DNA of 64,000 bases from the NCBI RefSeq assembly GCF_001632365.1, contig NW_024468513.1, positions 1,303,876-1,367,875 of the forward strand. Direction: 5' to 3'. A program made the position numbers and the translations under genes. Source of the DNA: Laetiporus sulphureus 93-53. Taxonomy: Eukaryota; Basidiomycota; Agaricomycetes; Polyporales; Laetiporaceae. A model generated the notes under the pieces. It had not been told where the DNA came from. It searched no databases and worked only from the letters and a program-made list of their open reading frames with translations. Below are positions 24,737-35,130 of this stretch, one piece after another. Position 1 is the first letter of the stretch; each line of letters begins with the position of its first letter.

Positions 24737-25135
24737 GACGGGGGGAGATGAGGAGAGACGGGGGGAGGAAAGCAAACTAAAGCCAACCGGACGCGTGCAG
24801 ATGTCCCGTAAAGAGTTTCGCTGTCGAACACATTGTTGTGACGTCACGCCTCATGCATGCAGCGCCTCCCTGTGATCAGCGATGATCAGCGCCGGATCTC
24901 GCCCCGCGTGATGGCAACTCGTTGCAGACAACGTAACAGACAGCGACAGTCGACTAACAGCTTGCAGGCTATGTATATACACGGCAGATCACACGCAGCT
25001 TGAACAGGGTCCAATTTCAAGACACTACGAACGAGGGCTTTAACATCGCTACCCATGTGTATTTGCAACCGATAGCGAGTCGTGTCCCCTTTTGACGGCA
25101 CGAATCAAAATCACTCGGAGTAAAAACGACCCGCT
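24737..25135. other. Intergenic between GH63 and the caprin-like gene
   Basis: Contains the GH63 promoter and the 3' flank of the RGG-protein gene. A short inverted motif TGATCAGCGATGATCAGC lies near 24873. No gene is seen. Confidence 0.4.
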
Positions 25136-27213
25136 TTATGCGGCCGTCGCAGCAGGTGGGCCCCCGCGGGCTTCGTAGCCTGTAGATATAGATCAGCACT
25201 CTGATATTGGGTAGAGCATGCACAAGCTTACCGCGGCCACGGCCACGTCCCCGTCCGCGGGGCTCGCCCTCGCCGCCCCTCCGCTCACCGGTCGGCTTGC
25301 CACGGTAGCCTAGAGAAATTTTAGAGATACTCCCAGAGGCATGGCTACTCGAAACGCACCTCCCCGCTCACCGCCACGGAAGCCGCCGCGGAAGCCACCG
25401 CGCTCACCGCCACGACCGCCGCGCTGACCACCGCGGAAGCCTCCACGTTCGCCGCCACGGAAGCCGCCTCGCATGTACCGCCCACGGCCCCTCATCGGCG
25501 TGAACCCCTCCTCATCAGCAGCCGGCGCATGTCCGTTCACACCATTTGCAGCCGGTGTCGGAGGAACCGAGGTGGGGGTCTTCGGTGCAGGAGATGCCTC
25601 TCCAAAAGTACCGAACTTCGCGTGCAGGCTGCCGATGGACGGCAGCCCACCTTCCTCTTCATCCGCCCAGTTGATCGCACCTTCACCTGCACTTGGCTCC
25701 GGTACCTGTAACGCCGTGAGTGTCATCTAACAATCACCGTATAGGCAACCTACCTCTGTGGTCGTCGTGACCGTAACTGTGTCTTGCACAACGGTGCGTC
25801 CGTCGATGTCAGCCTCAACTACCGTCTCAGTAATCTCGATCTCAGCAGGCTGTTCACGCTGTGGCTCTGACGCAGCCTCGGCAGCCTCCGTCCATGGTGC
25901 TTGCTCAAAGATAGGTTCCGCAGCCTGATTCTCGAGCTCATCCTCCTGCATGAAGTGGAAGCTGCCCGTGCCGCCTATAATAGCGGGAATGCCTGCGACG
26001 CTGGCCTCGACTTGCTCAATTGTCTCCGGAGGCTCTTCCACGGCTTCCTCGGCCAACACCTCAGCGAATGCTTCGGGCTGAAGAGGGTTCAAGAAGAGCT
26101 GTGTGATCTCTGCGAGGCGGGAATCTGCCGAACACGTCAATGCGCAGAACCCGTCGTCAAGGGATATGTTACATACAAGGCACTGCATTGAACTCCCCTG
26201 CACCAGATATCAAACCGTCGATCGCAGAAGCCCTGTTATCCGACTCCTCATTCAACAAGGCATCCGTCACCCCATAGATCGCAAGACCCTCCGGCTCGCT
26301 CAGCCCGAGAGCCACTATCTGAGGATGTCCAATGGAAAGCATATCCCTCAGACGCAGAAAGTGGAGTAAATCAGAGGTCTGTCGTCGATGAGATGTCTAA
26401 ACAGTAGGATCCGTCATAACCTGTCCCATATGATAATCATCGTGAATGTTCACCTCTGTCGCAGCAACCGCTTCCCGCGTCTTCTCTCTCTCGATCCTGG
26501 CGACCTCAGCTTGTTTGGCCAGCACCTCCTGAGCGACCTCCGCTTCATGCACCTTCAAACGGGTTTGAGCGTTGATCCCATGACTTCCATCTGACAAAAC
26601 AACTGACCATAATTGCCTTCTTCACTTCCTCCAGCTCCTTGCGCACTGCTTCGAGACTGGGAAGAGTCGAGAGCAGCCGCTTTTGGTCTTCATTCAAATT
26701 TTCAGGAGTTACCTCCTGATACGCTCCAATTCGGGTCTGGAAAATGCATGCCCGTCATTAGATGCTCTTATCATTGTAGGTTCGTGCAGATCGCCGAACG
26801 TAAGCCAGTGTACTCGTACGCGTGCCATAGTACATCACGCGAGCCGATGTAGATTCTAGAGCTGACATAAAAATTGCATACACACTCACCCTCTTCTTCT
26901 GGATCGCCCTCAGCCGCTTGTTGAGCATTTCCACGATAGGACTCTGCTTCAGGGTCTCCAAGGGTGTCTGCGTGCCTGTGCCCTCGGGCTGCAAGACGAG
27001 CTCGGGGGCCACCGAGCCCTCCTTCACGTCCGCCTCCGACGGCGCCTTCTCGATGAGCGCGGCCGATGTTGCGTCTGGGATGACAACCTCGCCGCCTGTC
27101 TCTGCCGATTTAGACTTCGTGGGCTTGCGTTTCTTCTTCTGTGACTTAGACGGCTGCGCGACCGGGGGTGCACCAGGAACAACACGCAGAGTGGGCGCGG
27201 GTGCGTCGGACAT
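25136..27213 (-). CDS. Caprin-like RGG-box RNA-binding protein
   Basis: Probable translation or mRNP regulator. The start at 27213 leads into a low-complexity N-terminus with a basic patch (KSQKKKRKPTKSKS). A helical region follows that resembles the N-terminal domain of animal caprins: SPIVEMLNKRLRAIQKK, then after introns YQEVTPENLNEDQKRLLSTL and EAVRKELEEVKKAI. A coiled-coil part (HEAEVAQEVLAKQAEVARIE) and an acidic Glu/Ala/Pro/Val-rich centre lead to a C-terminal RGG tail, a run of GGFRGGERGG-type repeats from about 25480 to 25360. Two further short exons give GYRGKPTGERRGGEGEPRG and GYEARGGPPAATAA before TAA at 25136-25138. RGG repeats bind RNA and are arginine-methylated in known proteins. 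The caprin relation is by pattern and memory only. A MITE begins 111 bp upstream of the start codon. Confidence 0.8.
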
Positions 27214-27323
27214 TTTCAGTCGGTGTGCTGTGCTGTATTGCGCTGTGGGTGGTGATTGGGAGTAGAACGTGAAGTAACGTGAGGAAGGGCGGGGTACTGG
27301 GCGCTACTGGGCGGATGCCAAAC

Positions 27324-27360
27324 AGGACCCGGGCAACTCCTATATAGGAGTGTCGCAAAA
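27324..27360 (+). repeat. Left terminal inverted repeat of the MITE
   Basis: 37 bp, beginning AGGACCCGGGCAAC and ending TGTCGCAAAA. It contains a 16-bp self-palindrome, ACTCCTATATAGGAGT (27336-27351), with a TATATA centre. It is a perfect reverse complement of 28095-28131. Confidence 0.93.
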
Positions 27361-28094
27361 ATCTTCCAAAATGAGCCTGAAATATGCAAACTTTCGGGCC
27401 TCCAGTATGCAAAGTGCGACAAGACCCGTGACTATGTCACGTTTTGTAACGATACGTCACATCCATATGTCACGCTATGTCAGAGTCAAAAACATACGGA
27501 TTCATTTGCAAGATCGCCCGCTACTCTCACATAAGGACGTTGTGATAATAAAGAGGCTACATTGAGTGTGTATCAAGCTGATGTTTGTCGATGCCATCAT
27601 CACAAGGGGTGACATCTTGAAGAAAAAGCCACAGATGCATTCAATGTCATCATAGAATATTCTTTGTTGTTCATTTAGGATCAGAACAAGAAGGTCTTGA
27701 TGAGCAAGCTGCAGATTCTGTATCTTACAGCTTCATGAGATTCAAGTGAGACTCAGGGGAAGGAGAGCTACACAAGTCATAGCAGGAAATTAGGCTTGGA
27801 TGTCACAAATCGCGCATGTACCATGATGGTTATCGGGTCAGAAAATTATTTATTTTATGTCAATATATGGCTACATGGTGGCCTTGTCGCATCAATGGGC
27901 CTTGTCGATCAATACCAGTGGTTAGCCACCTGGACATGCCTAAATCGGGAGGCTCTCCGACACCCATCAGGTCCCGAAATATGCTAAGTTGCGATAAGGA
28001 TAAGGGTCTTTTTGGAGCCTTTTGGGGCCTCCGAGGTCTGAAATATGCAATCCGCGACAAGGAAATCGCGATTTGGGGCCCCTCAAATATGCTA

Positions 28095-28131
28095 TTTTGC
28101 GACACTCCTATATAGGAGTTGCCCGGGTCCT
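28095..28131 (-). repeat. Right terminal inverted repeat of the MITE
   Basis: Perfect reverse complement of the left terminal repeat, including the same 16-bp palindrome. It is followed directly by the second copy of the target duplication at 28132-28139. Confidence 0.93.
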
Positions 28132-28139
28132 TGCCAAAC

Positions 28140-28769
28140 CAAAAATCGAAGCCTTCAGCAGCGCGTATACAGTTTCTCACGCATGCTCCCTTCCTCGTTG
28201 ATGGCAATCCACCACAGACACTGTCAGGAGTTCGAGCTCATATCGTCGGATACAATGTGCTTGCTTTACTTCTATACACTCGGCGCCTTGGATTTCTGCG
28301 CTAGCATAACGAGGCCTTGCACGTCACCGGCGAACGTAGCTAGAAGGCTTTCCACTGATTTCTGTGCTTACTTGGACAGACAATTTGACACCATGTAATG
28401 TTTATAATCCAAGGGCAACTTGGATTGCACCTCAGCTAGAGGTATCAAGGCTCGGCTGTGAACAGTATACTGCATTTTCGGCTAGCTTGACTGTTCATTG
28501 ACAGGTGCAAAGGTGCTCTTCAAAATGGGCAAGCATGCTGGATATGCATCGTTATATAACGATGAACTCATTCCTTCAGTTAATTGAACGTGCAGATGGC
28601 GCGCGGCTTGTACCAGAGCAAGGTAGAAAGCCCGACATCTTGTCAGCAAAGGCTGCTGGTCTGCATACCAATCCAGTTGCCCAATGTCAGCCTTCGTCGC
28701 CTACCAGCACAGCTCTCTGCACGCCAACACCCTGATTTCGCGTGTCCGCGCTCCCACTCCGCCCCCTCA
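28140..28769. other. Intergenic, promoter side of the BTB gene
   Basis: No gene supported. Frames extending upstream of 28770 are open but lack motifs. The stretch just before the BTB start is C-rich (CTCCCACTCCGCCCCC), typical of a fungal core promoter. Confidence 0.45.
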
Positions 28770-29932
28770 ATGACGCTCAACTCGGACTTCAGCTCGAACA
28801 GGCATGCGGCCGACCTGCAAGAGTACGAGGTGCCCGTTCGCCACCCGGAGCTGTCGTTCGAGGATGCGAACGTTGCCATCGTCGCGGGCCGCCAGTACTT
28901 CCTCGTCCATCAGGGAGTGCTCTGCCGCCATTCCCCGGCCCTCAGGAAGCAACTCGGGTGTAAAGGCTCTTTTGGTGGCAAGATGATCGAGGGCTGTCCT
29001 GTCCTCACACTGCAAGATGCTCCGGAAGACGTGGGCTATTTTCTGCAGGCACTCTATGGGTGAGGGATCTCGTTGACTTGTAATAGCGTCTCTGCGATCA
29101 GTCTGCCAACGGGGCCACAGATTCTTCCCCAAGCTCGAGGGCAAAGACTTCTCCATCACGTCGGCGTTGCTTCGTATATCAACAAAGTACGCAGTAGCAG
29201 AACTCCGGAAGGAAGTCATCCGCGTCTTGACATTATCGTGGCCTACGACTTTGGCTCTGTGGGAAGCTCGCGAGAAAAAGGCGACCAACCTGAACGGAAT
29301 CTATGCGCGTCGACCGGCAATGCCTCATCCAATGTGCGTCACTTGACATCTTCGTGAAGCGGGTGCTGACCAGACGTAGTTCAATCGTCACGTTGGCCCG
29401 TGAAACCAACGTTCCAGAGCTCTTACCTTCGGCATTCTACGACCTCTCGCGCTACATGCCAAGCCAGATTACATTCGGTTGCATCGGCATCGTGGACGAT
29501 CTGCATCACCAGCTGGACATGGACGACCTACTTCGCGTGCTCAGAGGCAAGGAGCAAGCGGCGCGCTTCTTCTCAACGTTTATCGTCAACGAACTCGAAG
29601 GAAGGGATCCGTCGGACGACTGCCTCCGCAGGCGCGAAACCTGTCAGTCTACGCAGCGTGCATGTCAAGTCGCCTTCGAGGCCGTCAATTTTGAGCTCAT
29701 CCGCGACATCAACGGCGTGGTGTGCAACCGCAACTCGGACCCACTGTTTGCGATGCTGGAGACCGTCCTCATGCAGACGAGAGGGGACCTCCCGGGCATA
29801 GAGAACAAGGCTGTGTACAGGGCGTGCGAGGTGTGTAGGCTGGAGTACGGTGCTATGGTCAGTGCGCTACGCGAGGAATTCTGGAGGCGACTTCCAGATT
29901 GGTTCGAGTTGGAGGTCCAAAACTGGGGTTAA
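28770..29932 (+). CDS. BTB/POZ domain protein (351 aa)
   Basis: Three exons (28770-29059, 29121-29333, 29380-29932) sum to 1056 nt, an exact 351 residues plus stop. The first 110 residues form a BTB/POZ fold: HPELSFEDANVAIVAGRQYF, FLVHQGVLCRHSPALRKQ, then CPVLTLQDAPEDVGYFLQALYG. The continuation is FFPKLEGKDF and LLRISTKYAVAELRKEVIRVL, the usual post-BTB helices. No Kelch, MATH or zinc-finger partner follows; the C-terminal 200 residues are a helical region with scattered Cys (CLRRRETCQ, YRACEVCRLEYGAM). This type of stand-alone BTB protein is strongly expanded in Agaricomycetes. A role as a Cullin-3 adaptor is possible for the fold but unproven here. Confidence 0.9.
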
Positions 29933-31135
29933 TTGGGAGTTCTTTTTGTCCCTTACTTGCTTGTGCCTGCTGCCGTTGCTGCTGTGTCTCTGCTGTGCTG
30001 TCTCGTCTGCCTGTCTTATTATTTGCTTCCGGTGTTTTGTCTATCTTGAGTTCTCGTGTTGCCATTTTGATGCGCCATCAACCCGATCTGATCTACATAG
30101 CCTGATCGAGTCCACGTCCTCGGTCGCAATATTTCTGGATCCGAAGCACTTGCGAACACACCGACGTTGCAGATTCGTGTTATGGATTGCCCGGTATGAG
30201 CAGAACTTGGTCGCAGCCGGGGATTATGAAAATTTATTCTGTGCACTGACAGCGCTAGAACGGTCTATAAATATATAAAGATCTACATCGGTGCATAGTT
30301 TGGAATAAGTACGCGAACAGCATTCGTGAGCAATCTTTATAAGATGAGCATCGCCTATACTACCTCTGAAGTTTTCCCCACACGCCATGACACAAACTTA
30401 TACATATATTCTCTCATTATGACATCAGCTCGAAGTTGGAACATGTATACCTTGCTGCAGATGTCATGACCAACTCTTACAACATCTTATGCGTCTTAGT
30501 TTCCTTGTGCCATTGTACTTGTCCCCACGGCACGAAGAGGCCAGCACAAAGGTCGACCTCGAGCGGCGAGAGACTCTACTCTCCCTCAAGAGCCCTCAGG
30601 CTCCTCCTGCCCCCGCTGAGTCCATCTTTACCGCGCAATGAAGTAAGGTAAACATAAGAGATCAGATGGGGGGGAACTTGAAATGTGAGGAGAGAGCTTT
30701 TCTCCTCAGGCGCGAGAAAAGATGCTGTTATACCCATTGTGACTAAATTTGCTGAAAAGACAAGAACCGCCATGTCGGCCTCGATTAACTGGAGTTTTAG
30801 ACCCAGACGGTGCGGATACTATGTGTGCGCACCGATTCAAATGCGTTTGTGCGCTTGGTAGAGTACTCACGCGCACGCCGCATGCCCCAAATTATATAAG
30901 AACAGGTGAAGAGTCGTGCGCAGGAATCAAAAGATTTACGGCCTATAACTTATTCATCGGAATGTCGCGAACACGTCTCGAGTAACGTGTCACGGGACCG
31001 CGTCGATCGAATCGCACATGTAGTGGCTGCCACCGCACTGTATGCTACCACCACCACCATCTTGTATAAGCAGTCGCGGAAGACAGCAGGTTTGGCACTT
31101 TGCTGCATCTCTCCAACATCGACAGGCTGTGCACA
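29933..31135. other. Intergenic, no gene supported
   Basis: The 3' flank of the BTB gene is rich in TGCTGC and TGTCTCTGC words, then A/T-rich (30220-30430). No coherent coding frame is visible up to the SPO11 start. Part of it must be the SPO11 promoter; no MCB or CACGTG box is seen close to the start. Confidence 0.45.
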
Positions 31136-33245
31136 ATGGATATGATAGATGACCTTGCCAGTGATCCTGTCGATGCAATTGCTCCGACTCTTTCTGACGA
31201 CGGCGATAGCGACGAACCAGACATTCTATGGAAATTTGATCTAGAAGAATCTTATTCCGATGGTATGCTTGCCGTCCTTTCGGATAACGAAGAACTCGAC
31301 AATGCACATCAGCAAGACATGGATAATTGCGAGCTCGAAGACGAAGAGTACCCCGATGCACGGTACGTTCATGTCTATTTAGATTCCCGGACTGCACTCA
31401 TTACTACAGGCTCAATGCTGTTGATCGTATTGAAAACCTGATCCTGTCTCTCATGTCTCAATTGTCGGATTGTATCTCGCAATCCCCCGATTCCGTTGAG
31501 AAGAAGAAAGAGAAGAAGGTCGTCTTGAAACTTGCTGATCGCAGGAAATCTTCGACGAACGGGTGGGTATTCAATCGCGATCTGTAATCCCTGTGATTGA
31601 CAAGGAGGATTAGCTTCTATGCTACGCGCACGATGAAATATCCTCAGAGACGTCAAGGAGGCAGTATCAAGCCTTTTGGTAAGCTACAGTAATGAAATGC
31701 GCATATATTATACCAAAACGGCAACAAAGCGCAACTATTGAGAGTCGCTGACCTCATGCATGAGGCTCTCCACGAAGACGTGCCTACAACGAAGCGGTAC
31801 GTTGAGATGTTGTATCAAGTTCCATTTGATGCTGATCACGCATATATGCAGTGATATGTACTATAAAGATGTTCAATTGTTCAAATCTCAGTCGGTTGTA
31901 GATCGGGTTTGTCCCTAGTGTCGTATATTTTTTATTCTCAACCCACGCACCCTTCCCAGGTAGTGGACGATCTTGCAGCAACCTTCGAATTAGGTCGGGC
32001 TGATTTGCACGTCGTACGTTCTATGGTAGTTACGCATTGTGGTCCCTTTTCACCGGTCGGCAGCGCGCCTCCTCGAAAGGACTAGTCTCCGGATATGGCC
32101 TGGTGATGCATCTCCAAGATGGAAACTGTATAGAAGTGCACACTGCCGAGGTATGCCATACGTGGCTCACAATATTACAACTGAATTGATGCTGTCGAGA
32201 ACAGGGAGCACTTATTCCAGTCAGCGAGGATATCGCTCGCTTCGAAGTTGATGATGATCTGAGCTGGGTGCTAATCGTCGAAAAAGAGGTACTTTAACTC
32301 TCACAGCTTTGGCGACGTCTTGTATATTGTGCGATAGGCAGTATTTCAGACACTCTGTCGATATCAACTGGCAAGCCATCCATCTATGCCTGGACATGGT
32401 ATAATCATCACGGTGCGAAGAGTCATCTAGTCACTCAATGACGCAGTGTTGAAAGTGACTAGGGCAAAGGCTATCCTGATGTCGCAACCAGACAGCTCGT
32501 CAAGACACTCTCAGATAACCTGCCAGACTGGTACGTCTCTTAATGACAGTGATGAGACATGCTCACCGAAGCTCGCTCTAGCGTTCCTTTGCTCGCGCTT
32601 GTCGACGGAGACGCTTACGGACTGGACATATTGTCGGTCTATAGATACGGTAGCGCAGTAATGCAGCACGAGAGCGAACATCTCGCCGCAGGCAGGGTCA
32701 AATGGCTGGGAATTCGGACCAGCGAATTGGCAGGGTAAGCGGTCTTTTACGCAGTCCACTTCATGACTTATAAGCGGCACTTATCGAGACTGGGAGTTGC
32801 AAAAGAAGCTCTGATACCCATCATAAAACACGATGAGAAGAAGGTGAATGCTATTCGTCGTTCCAAATGTTGCACGATTACCCTGACTGCGCTCAAAGGC
32901 ACAAGCAATGCTGCGGCGTACTAATCTTCCCAAGAAGTGGCGGTGGGTCTTCTAATTGCACCCACGCCGCGAGAAGCTGACAAACGATGAGCGCTGTGAT
33001 TGTTCGGAACCAATGTTAGGAAGGAACTGCAATACATGCTTCACAATCGTCGCAAAGCGGAAATCGAGATCCTCTACAATGTCGTTTGTCCTCCGATTCA
33101 CCCTTTGCATGACGACAGCCTTCCTCTAGCGAGTTCGGATGCCATTTTGAGCTCAAGTGTTCCGGTGCAAACCACGATGGACTCACCTTTCATCCGTTAC
33201 CTGGCGGACAAGGTCTCCGGTGCCGTCAGCAAGCTCTCGAAATGA
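31136..33245 (+). CDS. SPO11: Spo11, meiotic double-strand-break transesterase
   Basis: The topoisomerase VI A-type enzyme that makes meiotic DNA breaks. I read 14 exons: 31136-31362, 31410-31562, 31614-31678, 31730-31796, 31852-31906, 31960-32013, 32064-32150, 32205-32288, 32338-32412, 32463-32530, 32582-32734, 32789-32843, 32899-32942, 33020-33245. They total 1413 nt, giving 470 residues. The 5Y-CAP region has TTKRDMYYKDVQLFKSQS; by alignment to yeast RDIFYRDVQLF the catalytic tyrosine is the second of the YY pair, near residue 175. The Toprim domain has GIIITGKGYPDVATRQ (metal-binding Glu position replaced by the usual TGKG entry) and LLALVDGDAYGLDILSVYRYGS with the D-x-D pair. The N-terminus is acidic and unusual in length, about 100 residues before the conserved part. 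Introns are numerous and all about 40-80 bp, so automatic models may break it. Confidence 0.93.
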
Positions 33246-33664
33246 CAGACGTCATCCGAACCACGCAATGCTGCGCAGAGCAATGCCGTGACAAAGTCGG
33301 CTGTCCCTACGGCATAGAAATCATCTAGGACTGACTGCGAACCCATCCGCAGCCGTGACAGTCATGTCTACACTACACATTCTAGCAGCCAAACATAGTG
33401 CCAACAGTTACGAAACTCTTTAGCTGCCTGTAATTATGGTATCCGAGATGACAGATGTTATGTACGAATAAGTGATCCAGAGCATAATATGCGATGAATG
33501 CTACATAGAGTCCCATGAATGATGCCGGGACCTGAGAGGATGCTAACGAGTGTGAGTGTAAAAAAGTCCCGTAAGTATCAAAGTCCATTGAGCTGCTCTC
33601 AGCGGCAGCCGAGAGTGAGCCATCCACGAGACGCATCCGAACGCAATCAGTTTGATGACGAATA
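33246..33664. other. Convergent 3' flanks of SPO11 and the membrane-protein gene
   Basis: No coding frame. Ordinary mixed-composition sequence between two converging stops. Confidence 0.5.
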
Positions 33665-34618
33665 CTAAGTCCCAATCGGAGAGGTCCCGGGGATTCCTTG
33701 TCGGCTCATCAGGAGGTCGTGTAGATTGTCGTGACGACCTTGGCTGGAATATGTTGATGAGCGAGACATGGGCGTGGGTCCTCGTTCAAGAGAAATAATG
33801 GCGTCATCCACCAATGATGAATCAGAATGTGTAACAGACGCCGGCGGCGGAACGGACTGATTGGGGAAAGTGGCACCAGTCGGCGTCGCAAAAGACGTGT
33901 CAGAAGCATTTTTGACCGGGTCGGAATCGTCGGCGGCAAGGTCTTGTTGAGAGGTATGAAGAAGCGGAGCGTTGAGGGAGACTTCATTCATAGACTCGTC
34001 ATCCTCGCCACCGTGTCCATGACTGCTATGGGGATTAGGCAGGGTCGTCGACGAAGCCGAAGCAGCATGCGCATTGATTTTCGTCTTGCTATCGGACATG
34101 AGTGTGCGACGACCATGGATGGAACTTGAGCCGGCACGCTCCTGGGTAGGTGAGAAAGCGTACAGGGTAGAGGAACGGACACTGGGTGGACGGGCAAAGG
34201 ACACCGAACGAGGGCGAAGTGAAACTGGTATGAAGGGAAGCTCTTTCTCCGGATCCATGTCGGCAACGTTGACACTATCGACAACGGTAGTGGTATAGCT
34301 CGACTGCCGTCTCAGAGCCGTCGTCTCCGCTGTGGGCGCAGCCTGGGAAGCCTGCTTTTGCGTGCTATCGTACACATGGTAACGGGCATGCACTCGATTC
34401 ATAGCAAGTGCTATGCACAACAGGAAGGCCAGAAAAGCGATAACAACTGTCCAGATAGCATGTTAGCGAGTGCGCGACCGTTATCGCGGATGGAACGGAC
34501 CACTCTCGGCGACAATAGCAGCAAAGGCGCCTTTGCTGAGCCCCGAGCTGCATTCGAATTTGATAGCCCTGACGAGCGAGGGTGAAAACAACAGGACAAG
34601 GAGCGACAGGAGCTGCAT
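33665..34618 (-). CDS. Single-pass membrane protein with long Ser-rich tail (299 aa)
   Basis: Two exons (34618-34501 and 34446-33665) around a 54-bp intron with a CTAAC branch point give 900 nt, an exact 299 residues. The N-terminus is a signal peptide (MQLLSLLVLLFSPSLVRA). A short extracellular piece of about 20 residues follows (IKFECSSGLSKGAFAAIVAES), then a transmembrane helix VVIAFLAFLLCIALAM created across the splice junction, then a basic stop-transfer (NRVHARYH). The remaining 240 residues are a low-complexity cytoplasmic tail rich in Ser, Thr, Pro and His, with SP/TP sites. Such mini-ectodomain proteins occur widely in Agaricomycetes; I know no function. Divergent with CDC6, sharing about 510 bp. 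Confidence 0.8.
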
Positions 34619-35130
34619 GACGAGCACACCGGGGCAGCAGCTGTCGCGCCGTGCGCAGGGTGGGAGTGGATAGGTTACAAATGCTGGGAAAGGCTGGTTA
34701 CCTCGAGTACCGTCTTGCTGGCACTGCAAATATTATAAATAGCAGGCGGTCGGCATCCTCATCCCGAGCAGAGCCATGAGAAAACATGAAGAAACATTAT
34801 TTTTAGGCAGTTGCGCAGCCTCATGCATCAGGTTTCATCGTCGCAGTCCGCCAGGAACGTGCACGCATGGTGACACGGCACCAAAGTAAGTCACAACCAC
34901 GTGATGTGACGTGTCACGATACACACATCACGTGAAAATACGCGGCGACGCGACGCGTTGACCGACCGGACTTTGAAAGCGTGCCAACTCCGCCGTGACA
35001 AAGATTGTCTGGCCTATCATCCCTCCTCTTTCCTTTCCTCTTCCCACCCTGGTCGTCTGCGGTGTACATCAAGTGCTGCACATATCTCTTCCCTCAATTA
35101 GTTCAACGAAGTCACGCCCGTTTCGCCATA
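34619..35130. promoter_or_regulatory. Divergent promoter of the membrane protein and CDC6
   Basis: Contains two CACGTG boxes in inverted CATCACGTG context (34898-34903 and 34929-34934), a TGACGT word between them, and an MluI cell-cycle box at 34953-34958. All lie 170-235 bp before the CDC6 start. A C/T-rich leader (35020-35060) follows. Confidence 0.6.
34953..34958. promoter_or_regulatory. MluI cell-cycle box (MCB) upstream of CDC6
   Basis: ACGCGT within CGCGACGCGT. In yeasts this motif is bound by MBF (Mbp1/Swi6 or Res/Cdc10) and drives G1/S genes; CDC6/cdc18 is a classic target. Binding here is inferred. Confidence 0.6.

Larger units (their letters stand above)
27324..28131. mobile_element. 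hAT-like MITE, 808 bp, with 8-bp target duplication
   Basis: A non-autonomous DNA transposon. It is bounded by 37-bp perfect terminal inverted repeats (27324-27360 and 28095-28131) and flanked on both sides by the same 8-bp direct repeat TGCCAAAC (27316-27323 and 28132-28139). An 8-bp duplication is characteristic of the hAT superfamily. Inside there is no transposase frame. The interior carries repeated subterminal words of the form AATATGC(A/T)A followed by a GCGAC-type word, near 27380, 27407, 27976, 28039 and 28086, and several GTCACG/GTCACA words near 27435-27480. Subterminal repeats of this sort are transposase-binding sites in known hAT elements. The perfect ends and intact duplication suggest a fairly recent insertion. 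Confidence 0.9.

Noticed and set aside
28584..28769. Upstream in-frame extension of the BTB protein
   Set aside because: The added residues are not conserved-looking and include the C-rich promoter stretch; ATG 28770 sits just before the domain.
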